The position numbers were made by a program, and so were the translations under genes. This document shows positions 48,717 through 56,856 of a stretch of DNA of 64,000 nt, piece after piece. A model generated the notes under the pieces. It saw nothing but the letters and a program-made list of their open reading frames with translations. It did not search any database and was not told the DNA's origin. The DNA lies in NCBI RefSeq assembly GCF_003143855.1, contig NZ_QFRK01000018.1, forward strand, positions 1-64,000. Direction: 5' to 3'. Within the stretch, counting starts at the first letter, position 1, and every line of letters starts with the position of its first letter. Source of the DNA: Streptomyces sp. NWU339. GTDB lineage: Bacteria > Actinomycetota > Actinomycetes > Streptomycetales > Streptomycetaceae.

Positions 48717-50879
48717 ATGAACGCGGAGGCCGTGAATCCTGCGAGCCCAGGTCCTGCGACATCGGGTCATGTCGCGCCCACAGGGGCCCGCAGGAAGGCC
48801 CGCCCCCGGCTCGACCTGCGCCGACTGGGCCGTGCCGCGCTGCTCGGCCCAGCCTCCCGCGACCGGCTCCCCGACGCCATCGGCCATGTGGTCGACGCCC
48901 ATCGCGCCCACCATCCCGACGCCGGTCTCGAACCCCTGCGCCGGGCCTATCTCCTGGCCGAGTCCTCGCACCGCGGCCAGATGCGCAAGAGCGGCGAGCC
49001 GTACATCACCCACCCGCTGGCCGTGACCCTGATTCTCGCCGAACTCGGCGCCGAGACCACGACCTTGACGGCATCCCTGCTCCACGACACCGTCGAGGAC
49101 ACGGAGGTGACACTCGATCAGGTCCGTGAGCAGTTCGGTGAGGAGGTGAGCTACCTCGTCGACGGCGTCACCAAGCTGGAGAAGGTCGATTACGGCGCCG
49201 CGGCCGAGCCCGAGACCTTCCGCAAGATGCTCGTCGCCACCGGCAACGACGTCCGCGTGATGTCGATCAAACTCGCCGACCGGCTGCACAACATGCGCAC
49301 CCTCGGTGTCATGCGTCCCGAGAAACAGGAGCGCATCGCCAAGGTGACCCGGGACGTCCTCATCCCCCTCGCCGAGCGGCTCGGGGTCCAGGCGCTCAAG
49401 ACGGAACTCGAGGACCTGGTCTTCGCAATCCTGCACCCCGAGGAGAACGAGCACACGCGCGAGTTGATCCTCCGCAACGCCTCCCGCGCGGACGACCCGC
49501 TCGCCGAGGTCGCCGACGAGGTGCGCAAGGTGCTGCGCGAGGCGGACATCCCCGCCGAGGTCCGCATCCGCCCCCGTCACTTCGTCTCCGTGCACCGGGT
49601 GTCCCGCAAACGCGGCCGGCTGCGCGGCGCCGACTTCGGCCGTCTGCTGGTGCTGGTGAACGAGGACGCCGACTGCTACGGGGTCCTGGGCGAGCTGCAC
49701 ACCTGCCTGACGCCGGTCGTCTCGGAGTTCAAGGACTTCATCGCCGTACCCAAGTTCAACCTGTACCAGTCGCTGCACACCGCGGTCGCCCGGGACGACG
49801 GCCAGGTCGTCGAAGTCCTCATCCGGACCCATCAGATGCACAAGGTCGCCGAGGCCGGTGTCGTCGCCCTGGGCAACCCGTACGCCGCCCCGGCCGAGGA
49901 GCAGTCCGCGAGCGACGGCGAGCGCGTCGACCCGACCCGGCCCGGCTGGCTCTCCCGGCTCCTGGAGTGGCAGCGCGGCGCACCCGACCCCGACACCTTC
50001 TGGTCGACCCTGCGCGAGGACCTCGCCCAGGACCGCGAGATCACCGTGTTCCGCCCCGACGGCGGCACGATCGGCCTGCCCGACGGGGCGACCTGCGTGG
50101 ACGCCGCGTACGCGCAGTACGGGGAGGACGCGCACGCGTGCATCGGCGCCCGCGTCAACGGCCGTCTGGCGACGCTGAGCACCACCCTGAAGGACGGGGA
50201 CACCGTCCAGCTCCTGATGGGGCAGGACCCCGCCTCCGAGCCCTCCAGACAGTGGCTGGAGCACGCCCACACGCCCGCCGCGCGGATCGCCATCCAGCGC
50301 TGGCTGACCGCCCACCCCGAGCGGAGCGACCCGCCGGCCGCCCGGCCCGAGGAGGCCCGGTGGGCTCCCCGCCCCGTCGACGAGCCCGCCGCCCAGGCGC
50401 CCGGGGCGGTGCCCGGTCCCTCCACCGGCGCCCAGGTCCTGGCCGACCGGCCCGGCGCGACCGTACGGCTGGCCGGCTGCTGTACGCCCGTGCCGCCCGA
50501 CGCGGTGACCGGCTTCGCCGTGCGCGGGGGAGCGGTCACCGTGCACCGGATCGAGTGCGCCGCCGTGGCGCGGATGAAGAACGCGGGGCGCGCGGAGGTC
50601 GGCGTGCACTGGGGGGAGGGAGCCGAATGCCGGGTCACGCTCGTCGCCGAATCGTTCGTCCGGCCTCACCTGCTCGCGGACCTCACCGAGGCCATGGCCC
50701 TCGAAGGCGCCGAGATCGTCTCCGCGACCGTCGAGCCCCCGACCCATCAGCAGGTGCGGCACACGTACACCGTGCAGTTGCCCGACGCCGCACACCTGCC
50801 CGCCCTCATGCGCGCGATGCGCAACGTGGCCGGTGTGTACGACGTGAGCCGGGCCAAGCCGCAGACCCAGGGCACCTGA
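48717..50879 (+). CDS. rshA: RshA-type RelA/SpoT homologue
   Basis: A 720-aa bifunctional (p)ppGpp protein. The HD hydrolase domain holds LLHDTVEDTEVT and SIKLADRLHNMRTL (residues ~100-220). The synthetase region (~250-400) includes PKFNLYQSLHTAVA, but part is unusual: the RV of the usual DLxGVRVLV is LLVL in GADFGRLLVLVNEDADCYG. A TGS domain (ITVFRPDGGTIGLPDGATCVD, ~430-500) and a C-terminal ACT/zinc-finger region with LAGCCTPVPPDAVTGF follow. S. coelicolor has RelA and RshA; this longer and divergent form, in this genomic position, matches RshA. GGAGG lies before the ATG at 48717. Hydrolase activity is the safer prediction. Confidence 0.9.
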   Translation: MNAEAVNPASPGPATSGHVAPTGARRKARPRLDLRRLGRAALLGPASRDRLPDAIGHVVDAHRAHHPDAGLEPLRRAYLLAESSHRGQMRKSGEPYITHPLAVTLILAELGAETTTLTASLLHDTVEDTEVTLDQVREQFGEEVSYLVDGVTKLEKVDYGAAAEPETFRKMLVATGNDVRVMSIKLADRLHNMRTLGVMRPEKQERIAKVTRDVLIPLAERLGVQALKTELEDLVFAILHPEENEHTRELILRNASRADDPLAEVADEVRKVLREADIPAEVRIRPRHFVSVHRVSRKRGRLRGADFGRLLVLVNEDADCYGVLGELHTCLTPVVSEFKDFIAVPKFNLYQSLHTAVARDDGQVVEVLIRTHQMHKVAEAGVVALGNPYAAPAEEQSASDGERVDPTRPGWLSRLLEWQRGAPDPDTFWSTLREDLAQDREITVFRPDGGTIGLPDGATCVDAAYAQYGEDAHACIGARVNGRLATLSTTLKDGDTVQLLMGQDPASEPSRQWLEHAHTPAARIAIQRWLTAHPERSDPPAARPEEARWAPRPVDEPAAQAPGAVPGPSTGAQVLADRPGATVRLAGCCTPVPPDAVTGFAVRGGAVTVHRIECAAVARMKNAGRAEVGVHWGEGAECRVTLVAESFVRPHLLADLTEAMALEGAEIVSATVEPPTHQQVRHTYTVQLPDAAHLPALMRAMRNVAGVYDVSRAKPQTQGT

Positions 50880-50959
50880 CGGCACACGCGCGTGCGGGGC
50901 ACCGCCCGGCCGTGAGCGCCCGCCGCGCGGCGGCCCCACCGTCCGAATGCCCCTCTGGC

Positions 50960-50981
50960 GGCCCACCCGATCGGGTGGGCC
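50960..50981 (+). terminator. Palindromic terminator after rshA
   Basis: A perfect 22-bp palindrome GGCCCACCCGA/TCGGGTGGGCC lies 81 bp after the rshA stop. As RNA it folds with a small CGATCG-derived loop. No T run is seen. It could end rshA transcription before the downstream peptidase gene. Confidence 0.5.
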
Positions 50982-51030
50982 GGGAGCGCGCCGTCGCCGG
51001 GGCGCCCGCGCGCGCTGGTAGCCGTGGGCC

Positions 51031-52650
51031 ATGCTGCTCACTCCCCACGGCCCGACCGCTCCCGGTCCGGCATCCGACCGTCCGGCCGTCCCCGGTCCGT
51101 CCGCCCACGGCGCGACCGCCCGCACGGTGGTCCCTCGTGGCCGTCGACGGCGGACCTCCGCCGCGCTGCTCGCGTCGGCCGTCTCCGTCTGCCTCCTCGC
51201 CGCGAGCGCCCCGGCCACGCCGCTGGGCATCGGCGACCGCCTCTTCCCGCACCTGGGCAACCCCGGATACGACGTGGCGTCGTACGACCTCGCCCTCAGC
51301 TACCCCGGAACCAACGACAAGGCGCTCCGGGCCACCACGACGATCGTCGCCCGGCTGACCGCGGACCTGGACCGGATCAACCTCGACTTCGCCCACGGCA
51401 CGGTCCAGTCGGTCGAGGTCGACGGGGCCCCGGCCGCCTTCACCACCGCCGGGGAGGATCTCGTGATCACGCCCGAGGGCGGTCTGGAGGCGGGCGAACG
51501 GACCCGCATCACGGTGCGGCACACCAGCGATCCGGTGCCGGCCGAGGGCCGCGACGGCGGCTGGGTGCGCACCGCGGACGGCCTCGCCATGGCCAACCAG
51601 GCCGACGCCGCGCACCTGGTGTTCCCGTGCAACGACCACCCGTCCGACAAGGCGATGTTCACCTTCCGCATCACCGCCCCCGAGGGGCACACGGCCGTCG
51701 CCAACGGTTTGCCGGCCGGTGTCGACCGCACACGCGGAGCGACCACCTGGACGTACCGCACCCGGCACCCCATGGCCACCGAACTCGCCCAGGTGTCCAT
51801 CGGCCGCTCCACGGTCCTGCACCGTGCCGGCCCGCAGGGGCTGCCGCTGCGCGACGTCGTCCCCGCGAAGCACCGCGAGCAGCTCGAACCGTGGCTGGCG
51901 AAGACCCCCGACCAGATCGCCTGGATGGAGGCCAGGGTCGGCCGCTACCCCTTCGAGACGTACGGCCTGCTCATGGCCGACGCCGCCACCGGCTTCGCAC
52001 TCGAGACCCAGACACTGTCCCTCTTCGAGAGGGATTTCTTCACCGAGCCCGGCTCCCCCGCGTGGTACATCGAGTCGATCATGATGCACGAGCTCGCCCA
52101 CCAGTGGTTCGGCAACAGCGTCAGTCCTCGCACCTGGTCCGATCTGTGGCTCGGCGAGGGCCACGCCACCTGGTACGAGGCGCTGTACGCGCAGGAGAGG
52201 TCCGGCCCGTCCCTCGACGCCCGGATGAAGGCCGCCTACGAGGCCTCCGACCACTGGCGCGCGACGGGCGGGCCCCCCGCCGCTCCCAAGGTCCCGGAAC
52301 CCGGTCAGAAGATCAGCATCTTCAGGCCGAGCGTCTACGCCGGAGCCGCGCTCGTGCTGTACGCCCTGCGCGAGGAGATCGGCCGCACCGCCTTCGAACG
52401 CCTGGAACGTCTCTGGGTGACCCACCACCGGAACGGCACGGCCACCACCGCCGACTTCGTCCGGCTCGCCTCCGAGGTCGCGGGACGGGACCTGACGGGA
52501 TTCCTGGAGCCCTGGCTCTACGACTCCAAGACCCCGCCGATGCCCGGCCACCCGGACTGGAAGTCCACGACCGAGCCCGGCGCCCAGTCCACGAGACCGC
52601 TCAAGCCGGTCGAGCATCGACCGGGTGGGAACCGGGAACAAACACGATGA
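51031..52650 (+). CDS. Secreted M1-family zinc metallopeptidase
   Basis: A 539-aa aminopeptidase-like enzyme. A signal peptide with Arg-rich start follows a Pro-rich lead (RRRRTSAALLASAVSVCLLAASAPA; cleavage near residue ~62), so it is exported. Zinc ligands are H353, H357 and E376 (HELAHQWF and LGEGHA, 18 residues apart), catalytic Glu354. The GAMEN exopeptidase motif appears as ALETQ (FALETQTLSLF), typical of the short Streptomyces secreted M1 group. It lies between rshA and hflX and probably digests peptides outside the cell. Confidence 0.92.
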   Translation: MLLTPHGPTAPGPASDRPAVPGPSAHGATARTVVPRGRRRRTSAALLASAVSVCLLAASAPATPLGIGDRLFPHLGNPGYDVASYDLALSYPGTNDKALRATTTIVARLTADLDRINLDFAHGTVQSVEVDGAPAAFTTAGEDLVITPEGGLEAGERTRITVRHTSDPVPAEGRDGGWVRTADGLAMANQADAAHLVFPCNDHPSDKAMFTFRITAPEGHTAVANGLPAGVDRTRGATTWTYRTRHPMATELAQVSIGRSTVLHRAGPQGLPLRDVVPAKHREQLEPWLAKTPDQIAWMEARVGRYPFETYGLLMADAATGFALETQTLSLFERDFFTEPGSPAWYIESIMMHELAHQWFGNSVSPRTWSDLWLGEGHATWYEALYAQERSGPSLDARMKAAYEASDHWRATGGPPAAPKVPEPGQKISIFRPSVYAGAALVLYALREEIGRTAFERLERLWVTHHRNGTATTADFVRLASEVAGRDLTGFLEPWLYDSKTPPMPGHPDWKSTTEPGAQSTRPLKPVEHRPGGNREQTR

Positions 52651-52789
52651 CGAGACGCCCCGTGCCGTGTCACCATCGTCAGGTCGCCGCGGCACGGGCG
52701 GCGGGAATCTCCCGGCGGGCTCGTGCGTTGTGAAGTGTGACGGCCGCATTCCGTCGCCACCTGCGACATCCCATCGACGTAAGGACCCA

Positions 52790-54286
52790 ATGACCTCCTC
52801 TTCTTCCCCTTCCCAGGACACCAAGCGCCTCGCGCAGACCTACCCCGAGGGCCTCCGGGCCGATGCCCTGATGGAAGCGGACGTCGCCTGGAGCCTCGAG
52901 ATCGACGGAGAGCGGGACGGCGACCAGTTCGACCGCTCCGAGCGTGCGGCCCTGCGCCGCGTCGCAGGCCTCTCCACCGAGCTCGAGGACGTCACCGAGG
53001 TCGAGTACCGACAGCTCCGGCTGGAGCGGGTCGTGCTCGTCGGCGTGTGGACATCGGGAACCGCGCAGGACGCCGAGAACTCCCTCGCGGAGCTCGCGGC
53101 CCTGGCGGAGACGGCGGGCGCCCTTGTACTCGACGGCTTGATCCAGCGCCGGGACAAGCCCGACGCGGCGACCTACATCGGCTCCGGCAAGGCCGAGGAG
53201 CTGCGTGACATCGTCCTCGAGACGGGCGCCGACACGGTCGTCTGCGACGGTGAGCTGAGCCCCGGCCAGCTGATCCACCTCGAGGACGTCGTCAAGGTCA
53301 AGGTCGTCGACCGTACGGCCCTGATCCTGGACATCTTCGCCCAGCACGCCAAGTCCCGAGAGGGCAAGGCACAGGTCGCGCTCGCGCAGATGCAGTACAT
53401 GCTGCCGAGGCTGCGCGGCTGGGGTCAGTCGCTGTCCCGGCAGATGGGCGGCGGCACGGGCGGCGGGCTCGCCACCCGTGGCCCCGGTGAGACCAAGATC
53501 GAGACCGACCGGCGCCGGATCCGCGAGAAGATGGCGAAGATGCGCCGGGAGATCGCGGAGATGAAGACCGGCCGCGACATCAAGCGCCAGGAACGCCGGC
53601 GCAACAAGGTGCCGTCCGTCGCCATCGCGGGCTACACCAACGCGGGCAAGTCCTCGCTGCTCAACCGCCTCACGGGCGCGGGCGTACTGGTCGAGAACGC
53701 CCTGTTCGCGACCCTCGACCCGACCGTGCGCCGGGCCGAGACGCCGAGCGGACGGCTGTACACGCTGGCCGACACCGTCGGTTTCGTCCGGCATCTGCCG
53801 CACCATCTGGTCGAGGCGTTCCGCTCCACCATGGAGGAGGTCGGCGACGCCGATCTGATCCTGCACGTGGTGGACGGCTCGCATCCCGTTCCGGAGGAGC
53901 AGCTGGCTGCCGTGCGCGAGGTGATCAGGGACGTCGGGGCCACCGACGTACCCGAGATCGTCGTGATCAACAAGGCCGACGCGGCCGACCCGCTGACGCT
54001 CCAGCGGCTGCTGCGGACGGAGAAGCGCTCCATCGCGGTCTCGGCCCGCACCGGTCAGGGCATCGGGGAACTGCTCGCCTTCATCGACGCCGAGCTGCCC
54101 CGCCCGGCGGTGGAGATGGAGGCGCTCGTGCCGTACACGCACGGCAAGCTGGTCGCCCGCGCCCATGACGAGGGCGAGGTGATCTCCGAGGAACACACCC
54201 CGGAGGGCACCCTGCTCAAGGTGCGGGTGCATGAGGAACTGGCGGCGGAACTCACGCCGCACCTGCTCACAACGGCCGCTCACTGA
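52790..54286 (+). CDS. hflX: Ribosome-associated GTPase HflX
   Basis: A 498-aa GTPase that splits stalled or heat-shocked ribosomes. The N-terminal HflX domain includes YIGSGKAEELRDIV and a coiled coil (RRIREKMAKMRREIAEMK, ~residues 240-275). The G motifs are GYTNAGKSSLLN (G1), DTVGFVRHLP (G3) and NKAD (G4). The ATG has AAGGA 6 nt upstream. The perfect 17-bp hairpin just after its stop serves it and the convergent protease relic. Confidence 0.95.
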   Translation: MTSSSSPSQDTKRLAQTYPEGLRADALMEADVAWSLEIDGERDGDQFDRSERAALRRVAGLSTELEDVTEVEYRQLRLERVVLVGVWTSGTAQDAENSLAELAALAETAGALVLDGLIQRRDKPDAATYIGSGKAEELRDIVLETGADTVVCDGELSPGQLIHLEDVVKVKVVDRTALILDIFAQHAKSREGKAQVALAQMQYMLPRLRGWGQSLSRQMGGGTGGGLATRGPGETKIETDRRRIREKMAKMRREIAEMKTGRDIKRQERRRNKVPSVAIAGYTNAGKSSLLNRLTGAGVLVENALFATLDPTVRRAETPSGRLYTLADTVGFVRHLPHHLVEAFRSTMEEVGDADLILHVVDGSHPVPEEQLAAVREVIRDVGATDVPEIVVINKADAADPLTLQRLLRTEKRSIAVSARTGQGIGELLAFIDAELPRPAVEMEALVPYTHGKLVARAHDEGEVISEEHTPEGTLLKVRVHEELAAELTPHLLTTAAH

Positions 54287-54307
54287 GCCGGCGGCCCGCA
54301 GCGACGC

Positions 54308-54345
54308 GACGGCCCGCCCCCTGCTCCGGCAGGGGGCGGGCCGTC
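54308..54345. terminator. Bidirectional terminator between hflX and the protease pseudogene
   Basis: A perfect 17-bp inverted repeat (54308-54324 and 54329-54345) with a TCCG tetraloop, 21 nt after the hflX stop and 11 nt beyond the 3' end of the minus-strand pseudogene. Confidence 0.87.
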
Positions 54346-54356
54346 GGCGTGTGCGG

Positions 54357-55199
54357 TCACCGGCCGCCGTAGGTCCTGCTCGTGTTCTGGTACAGCGGCT
54401 TGGCGTCCCGGCCCGACTGCGGGCCCGCGAGCCGGGTGTTGTCGATCGGACCGATCGAGGTGTTCGACACCAGTACGGTCTTGCCGTTCAGCACCCGGAA
54501 CCAGCCGCCGGACGAATCACCGGTCATGGTGCAGCCGATGCGGTGCATCGTGGGTGGGTTCGAGCCGAGGGAGAACCGGCCCGGAGTGTCGAGGCACTTG
54601 AACATCCGCAGGCCGTTGCAGGGCGGGGCCGCGGGGTAGCCCCAGGCCCCCATACGGCCCGCCCCGCCCGCGGACGGGGCGGAGAAGTCCACCTCCAGCG
54701 CGGTACCGACGGTCTCCTCCAGGGACTCGGCCCCTTGCTCCGGCTTCACGTGCAGCACCGCGTAGTCGTACGACGCTCCGTCGCCGCCGGTCTGCGAGCC
54801 GCCCTGGATCCAGCCGTCCGAGGTCGAGGTCCGGTCCGCCCACCAGTTGCCGCAGGGAGCGACCTCCGAGGCGTCCGTGTTGCTCAGGTCCGCCTCGGAC
54901 TCGCCGAGGTCGTTGTGCGCGGGACGAAGACGAAGCTGCGGTACCAGCCGCCGTCGCTGCCGGCGTGCACACGGTGACCGGCCGTCCAGACGAGGTCGGA
55001 CCTGCCCGGGTGGTTCGCCTCCTTGACGACCGTGCCGGAGCAGACGCCCGGTTCCTCGGGGAAGTCGAAGAAGACCTTGCCGGCCGGGGCCGCGTTGTCG
55101 TGGTACGGCCTCTGCTCGGCCTGCGCCTCGACCGGAGCCGATGCCGAAGCCGGTGTGGCGCGGACGTACCTGTGGAACGCATGATGCGAGACCCCCGCT
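54357..55199 (-). pseudogene. Decayed trypsin-like serine protease (paralogue of the gene at 55273)
   Basis: Two overlapping minus-strand frames give pieces of one S1-type protease homologous along their length to the intact neighbour. The 5' part (APAGKVFFDFPEEPGVCSGTV then VWTAGHRVHAG; His present, the usual Cys replaced by Arg) runs to ~54925. After VFVP the sense continues in another frame (AHNDLGESEADLS, NWWAD, GASYDYAVLHV, TGDSSGGW). One missing base near 54925 accounts for the shift. The signal peptide and ~150-residue N-terminal region of the intact copy are also missing; homology stops ~55199 just before the neighbour's terminator. The catalytic Asp and Ser are still recognisable. 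It is probably not functional. Confidence 0.82.
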
Positions 55200-55224
55200 G
55201 GATCCCGTGAGTGCCCTGCTGGAC

Positions 55225-55269
55225 ACGTGCCCGTTCCCGGGTGCGCGGAGCACGTGGGAACGGGCACGT
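55225..55269 (-). terminator. Terminator of the intact serine protease
   Basis: A perfect 14-bp stem ACGTGCCCGTTCCC/GGGAACGGGCACGT (55225-55238, 55256-55269) with a 17-nt loop, 3 bp beyond the stop codon of the protease at 55273-56493. It also marks the upstream boundary of the adjacent pseudogene. Confidence 0.75.
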
Positions 55270-55272
55270 CGG

Positions 55273-56493
55273 TCACTGTCCGGCGAACTTGTCGCTGACC
55301 GCGTCGTAGACGCCCTTGGCCTCGTCGCCCAGCCGGGGACCGGCCAGCCAGCCCGAGGTCACCGGGCCGATGGAGGTGTTGGACACCAGAGCGGGCTTGC
55401 CGTCCGAGCCCGCCGCTACCCAGCCGCCACCGGACGAACCGGCCGTCATGCTGCACCCGATCCGGTACATCGTCGGCTCGGACGTGTCGAGCGAGAGCCG
55501 GCCCGGCCGGTCCTCGCAGCTGAACAGCTTCTGGCCGTCGTACGGGGCTCCGGCCGGGTAACCGGTCGCGCTCACGCTCTCCATGTCGGGCACCGCCGGA
55601 GCGTTGAAGTCCACCGGCAGCGCCGAACCGACCGTCTCCTCCAGCGACTTGCCGTCACCGCCCTTCTCCGGCGTCACATGGATGACCGCGAAGTCGTACG
55701 AGGCGCCGTCGCCACCGGTCGAACCGCCCTGCTCGATCCACTGGTCGGAGGTCTGCGCCCAGTCACCCCACCAGACGCCGTACGGAGCGACCTCCTCCTG
55801 GGCGGCGCCCTCGAGTTCCGCCGTCGGCCTGCCCGCGTCGTTGTACGACGGCACGAAGGCGATGTTGCGGTACCAGCCGCCCTTCTTGCCGGCGTGCACA
55901 CAGTGGCCGGCCGTCCACACCATGTTGGACTTGCCCGGGTTGGCGGGGTCCTGCACCACGGTGGCGGAGCACACCATGGTGCCCTCCGGGGAGTCGAAGA
56001 ACACCTTGCCGGACGTGGGAGCGCTGGCGTGGTAGGAAGGCGGCACGGCCTGCGCCTGCACCGGCTCCGGCGTCGGGTCGGTCACGCCCTGGTCACCGGA
56101 GATGTCGCTCTCGTCGATCTCCTGTTCCGGCTCCTCCGCGTCCCGCATGCGGTCCGGGTCCCACAGGTCCTCGATGATCGGGTTGATGTAGTCGTTGGCC
56201 TCACGCAGCCAGTCGTCCCTGTCCCAGTTCTTCCACTCGCCGTTCCGCCACTTGTCGACATCGATCCCGTGCTCCTTGAGCCGGTCCTTGATGTCGTCCG
56301 GGATCGTGATCTTGCCGTCGCCGGCCGCGGCGGTCGCGGAGGCGTCGCCGCCCGCGGTGTCGTCACTCGAACCGCAGGCGGTCGCCGTGAGCGCGAGCAC
56401 CGAGGCGAGCGCGACGGCGGTCAGCACGGGGGAGGTTCCGCGGCGCGCCCTTCCGCCTCGGCGAGTGGTGGACGACGGCCGTATGGATCGCAT
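55273..56493 (-). CDS. Trypsin-like serine protease lipoprotein (S1 family)
   Basis: A 406-aa exported protease. The signal ends in a lipobox LALTATAC (Cys ~38), so it is probably a membrane-tethered lipoprotein. An acidic/helical pro-region follows (residues ~45-150; DIKDRLKEHGIDVDKWRNGE). The protease domain (~165-400) carries His in VWTAGHCVHAG, Asp in GASYDFAVIHV and Ser in TAGSSGGGW. GGGGGAG lies 7 nt ahead of the ATG at 56493. The adjacent pseudogene is a tandem duplicate lacking this N-terminus. The substrate is unknown. Confidence 0.9.
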   Translation of the reverse strand: MRSIRPSSTTRRGGRARRGTSPVLTAVALASVLALTATACGSSDDTAGGDASATAAAGDGKITIPDDIKDRLKEHGIDVDKWRNGEWKNWDRDDWLREANDYINPIIEDLWDPDRMRDAEEPEQEIDESDISGDQGVTDPTPEPVQAQAVPPSYHASAPTSGKVFFDSPEGTMVCSATVVQDPANPGKSNMVWTAGHCVHAGKKGGWYRNIAFVPSYNDAGRPTAELEGAAQEEVAPYGVWWGDWAQTSDQWIEQGGSTGGDGASYDFAVIHVTPEKGGDGKSLEETVGSALPVDFNAPAVPDMESVSATGYPAGAPYDGQKLFSCEDRPGRLSLDTSEPTMYRIGCSMTAGSSGGGWVAAGSDGKPALVSNTSIGPVTSGWLAGPRLGDEAKGVYDAVSDKFAGQ

Positions 56494-56856
56494 GAACTGA
56501 CTCCCCCTGCTGTGGGCGAACATGGTGCTTCGGCCGTGCTCACGTCCTGGACTCGAGCGGAGTCCGGAGCGAACACACGACCACCGGGAACGGCACCACA
56601 CACTATGCGCTCGCCGTGGGGGACGACCGACGGAACGGCAACGGTTTCGCTACGAGCGTTCCGACCCGGACGGTCTCCGGAACCCACCACTGTGACGCCT
56701 TACCGGACACGGCCTGTCGCCCCTCGTGCGATGAGCAACGGCCCCCGGGCTCACCGGACTTCGCGGTGGGACGGCTTCGCCGGCCCGACGTCGGCACCTC
56801 CCCCGGCGGTCACGGAGGACGTGATTGTCGGTGCCGGGCCGTAGGGTGGTCGCGCT
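56494..56856. promoter_or_regulatory. Divergent protease/dinG intergenic region
   Basis: About 360 bp between the divergent protease gene and dinG, with no coding sequence I can support. It must hold promoters for both. No GAAC-N4-GTTC SOS box was recognised, although dinG is often SOS-regulated. Confidence 0.4.
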
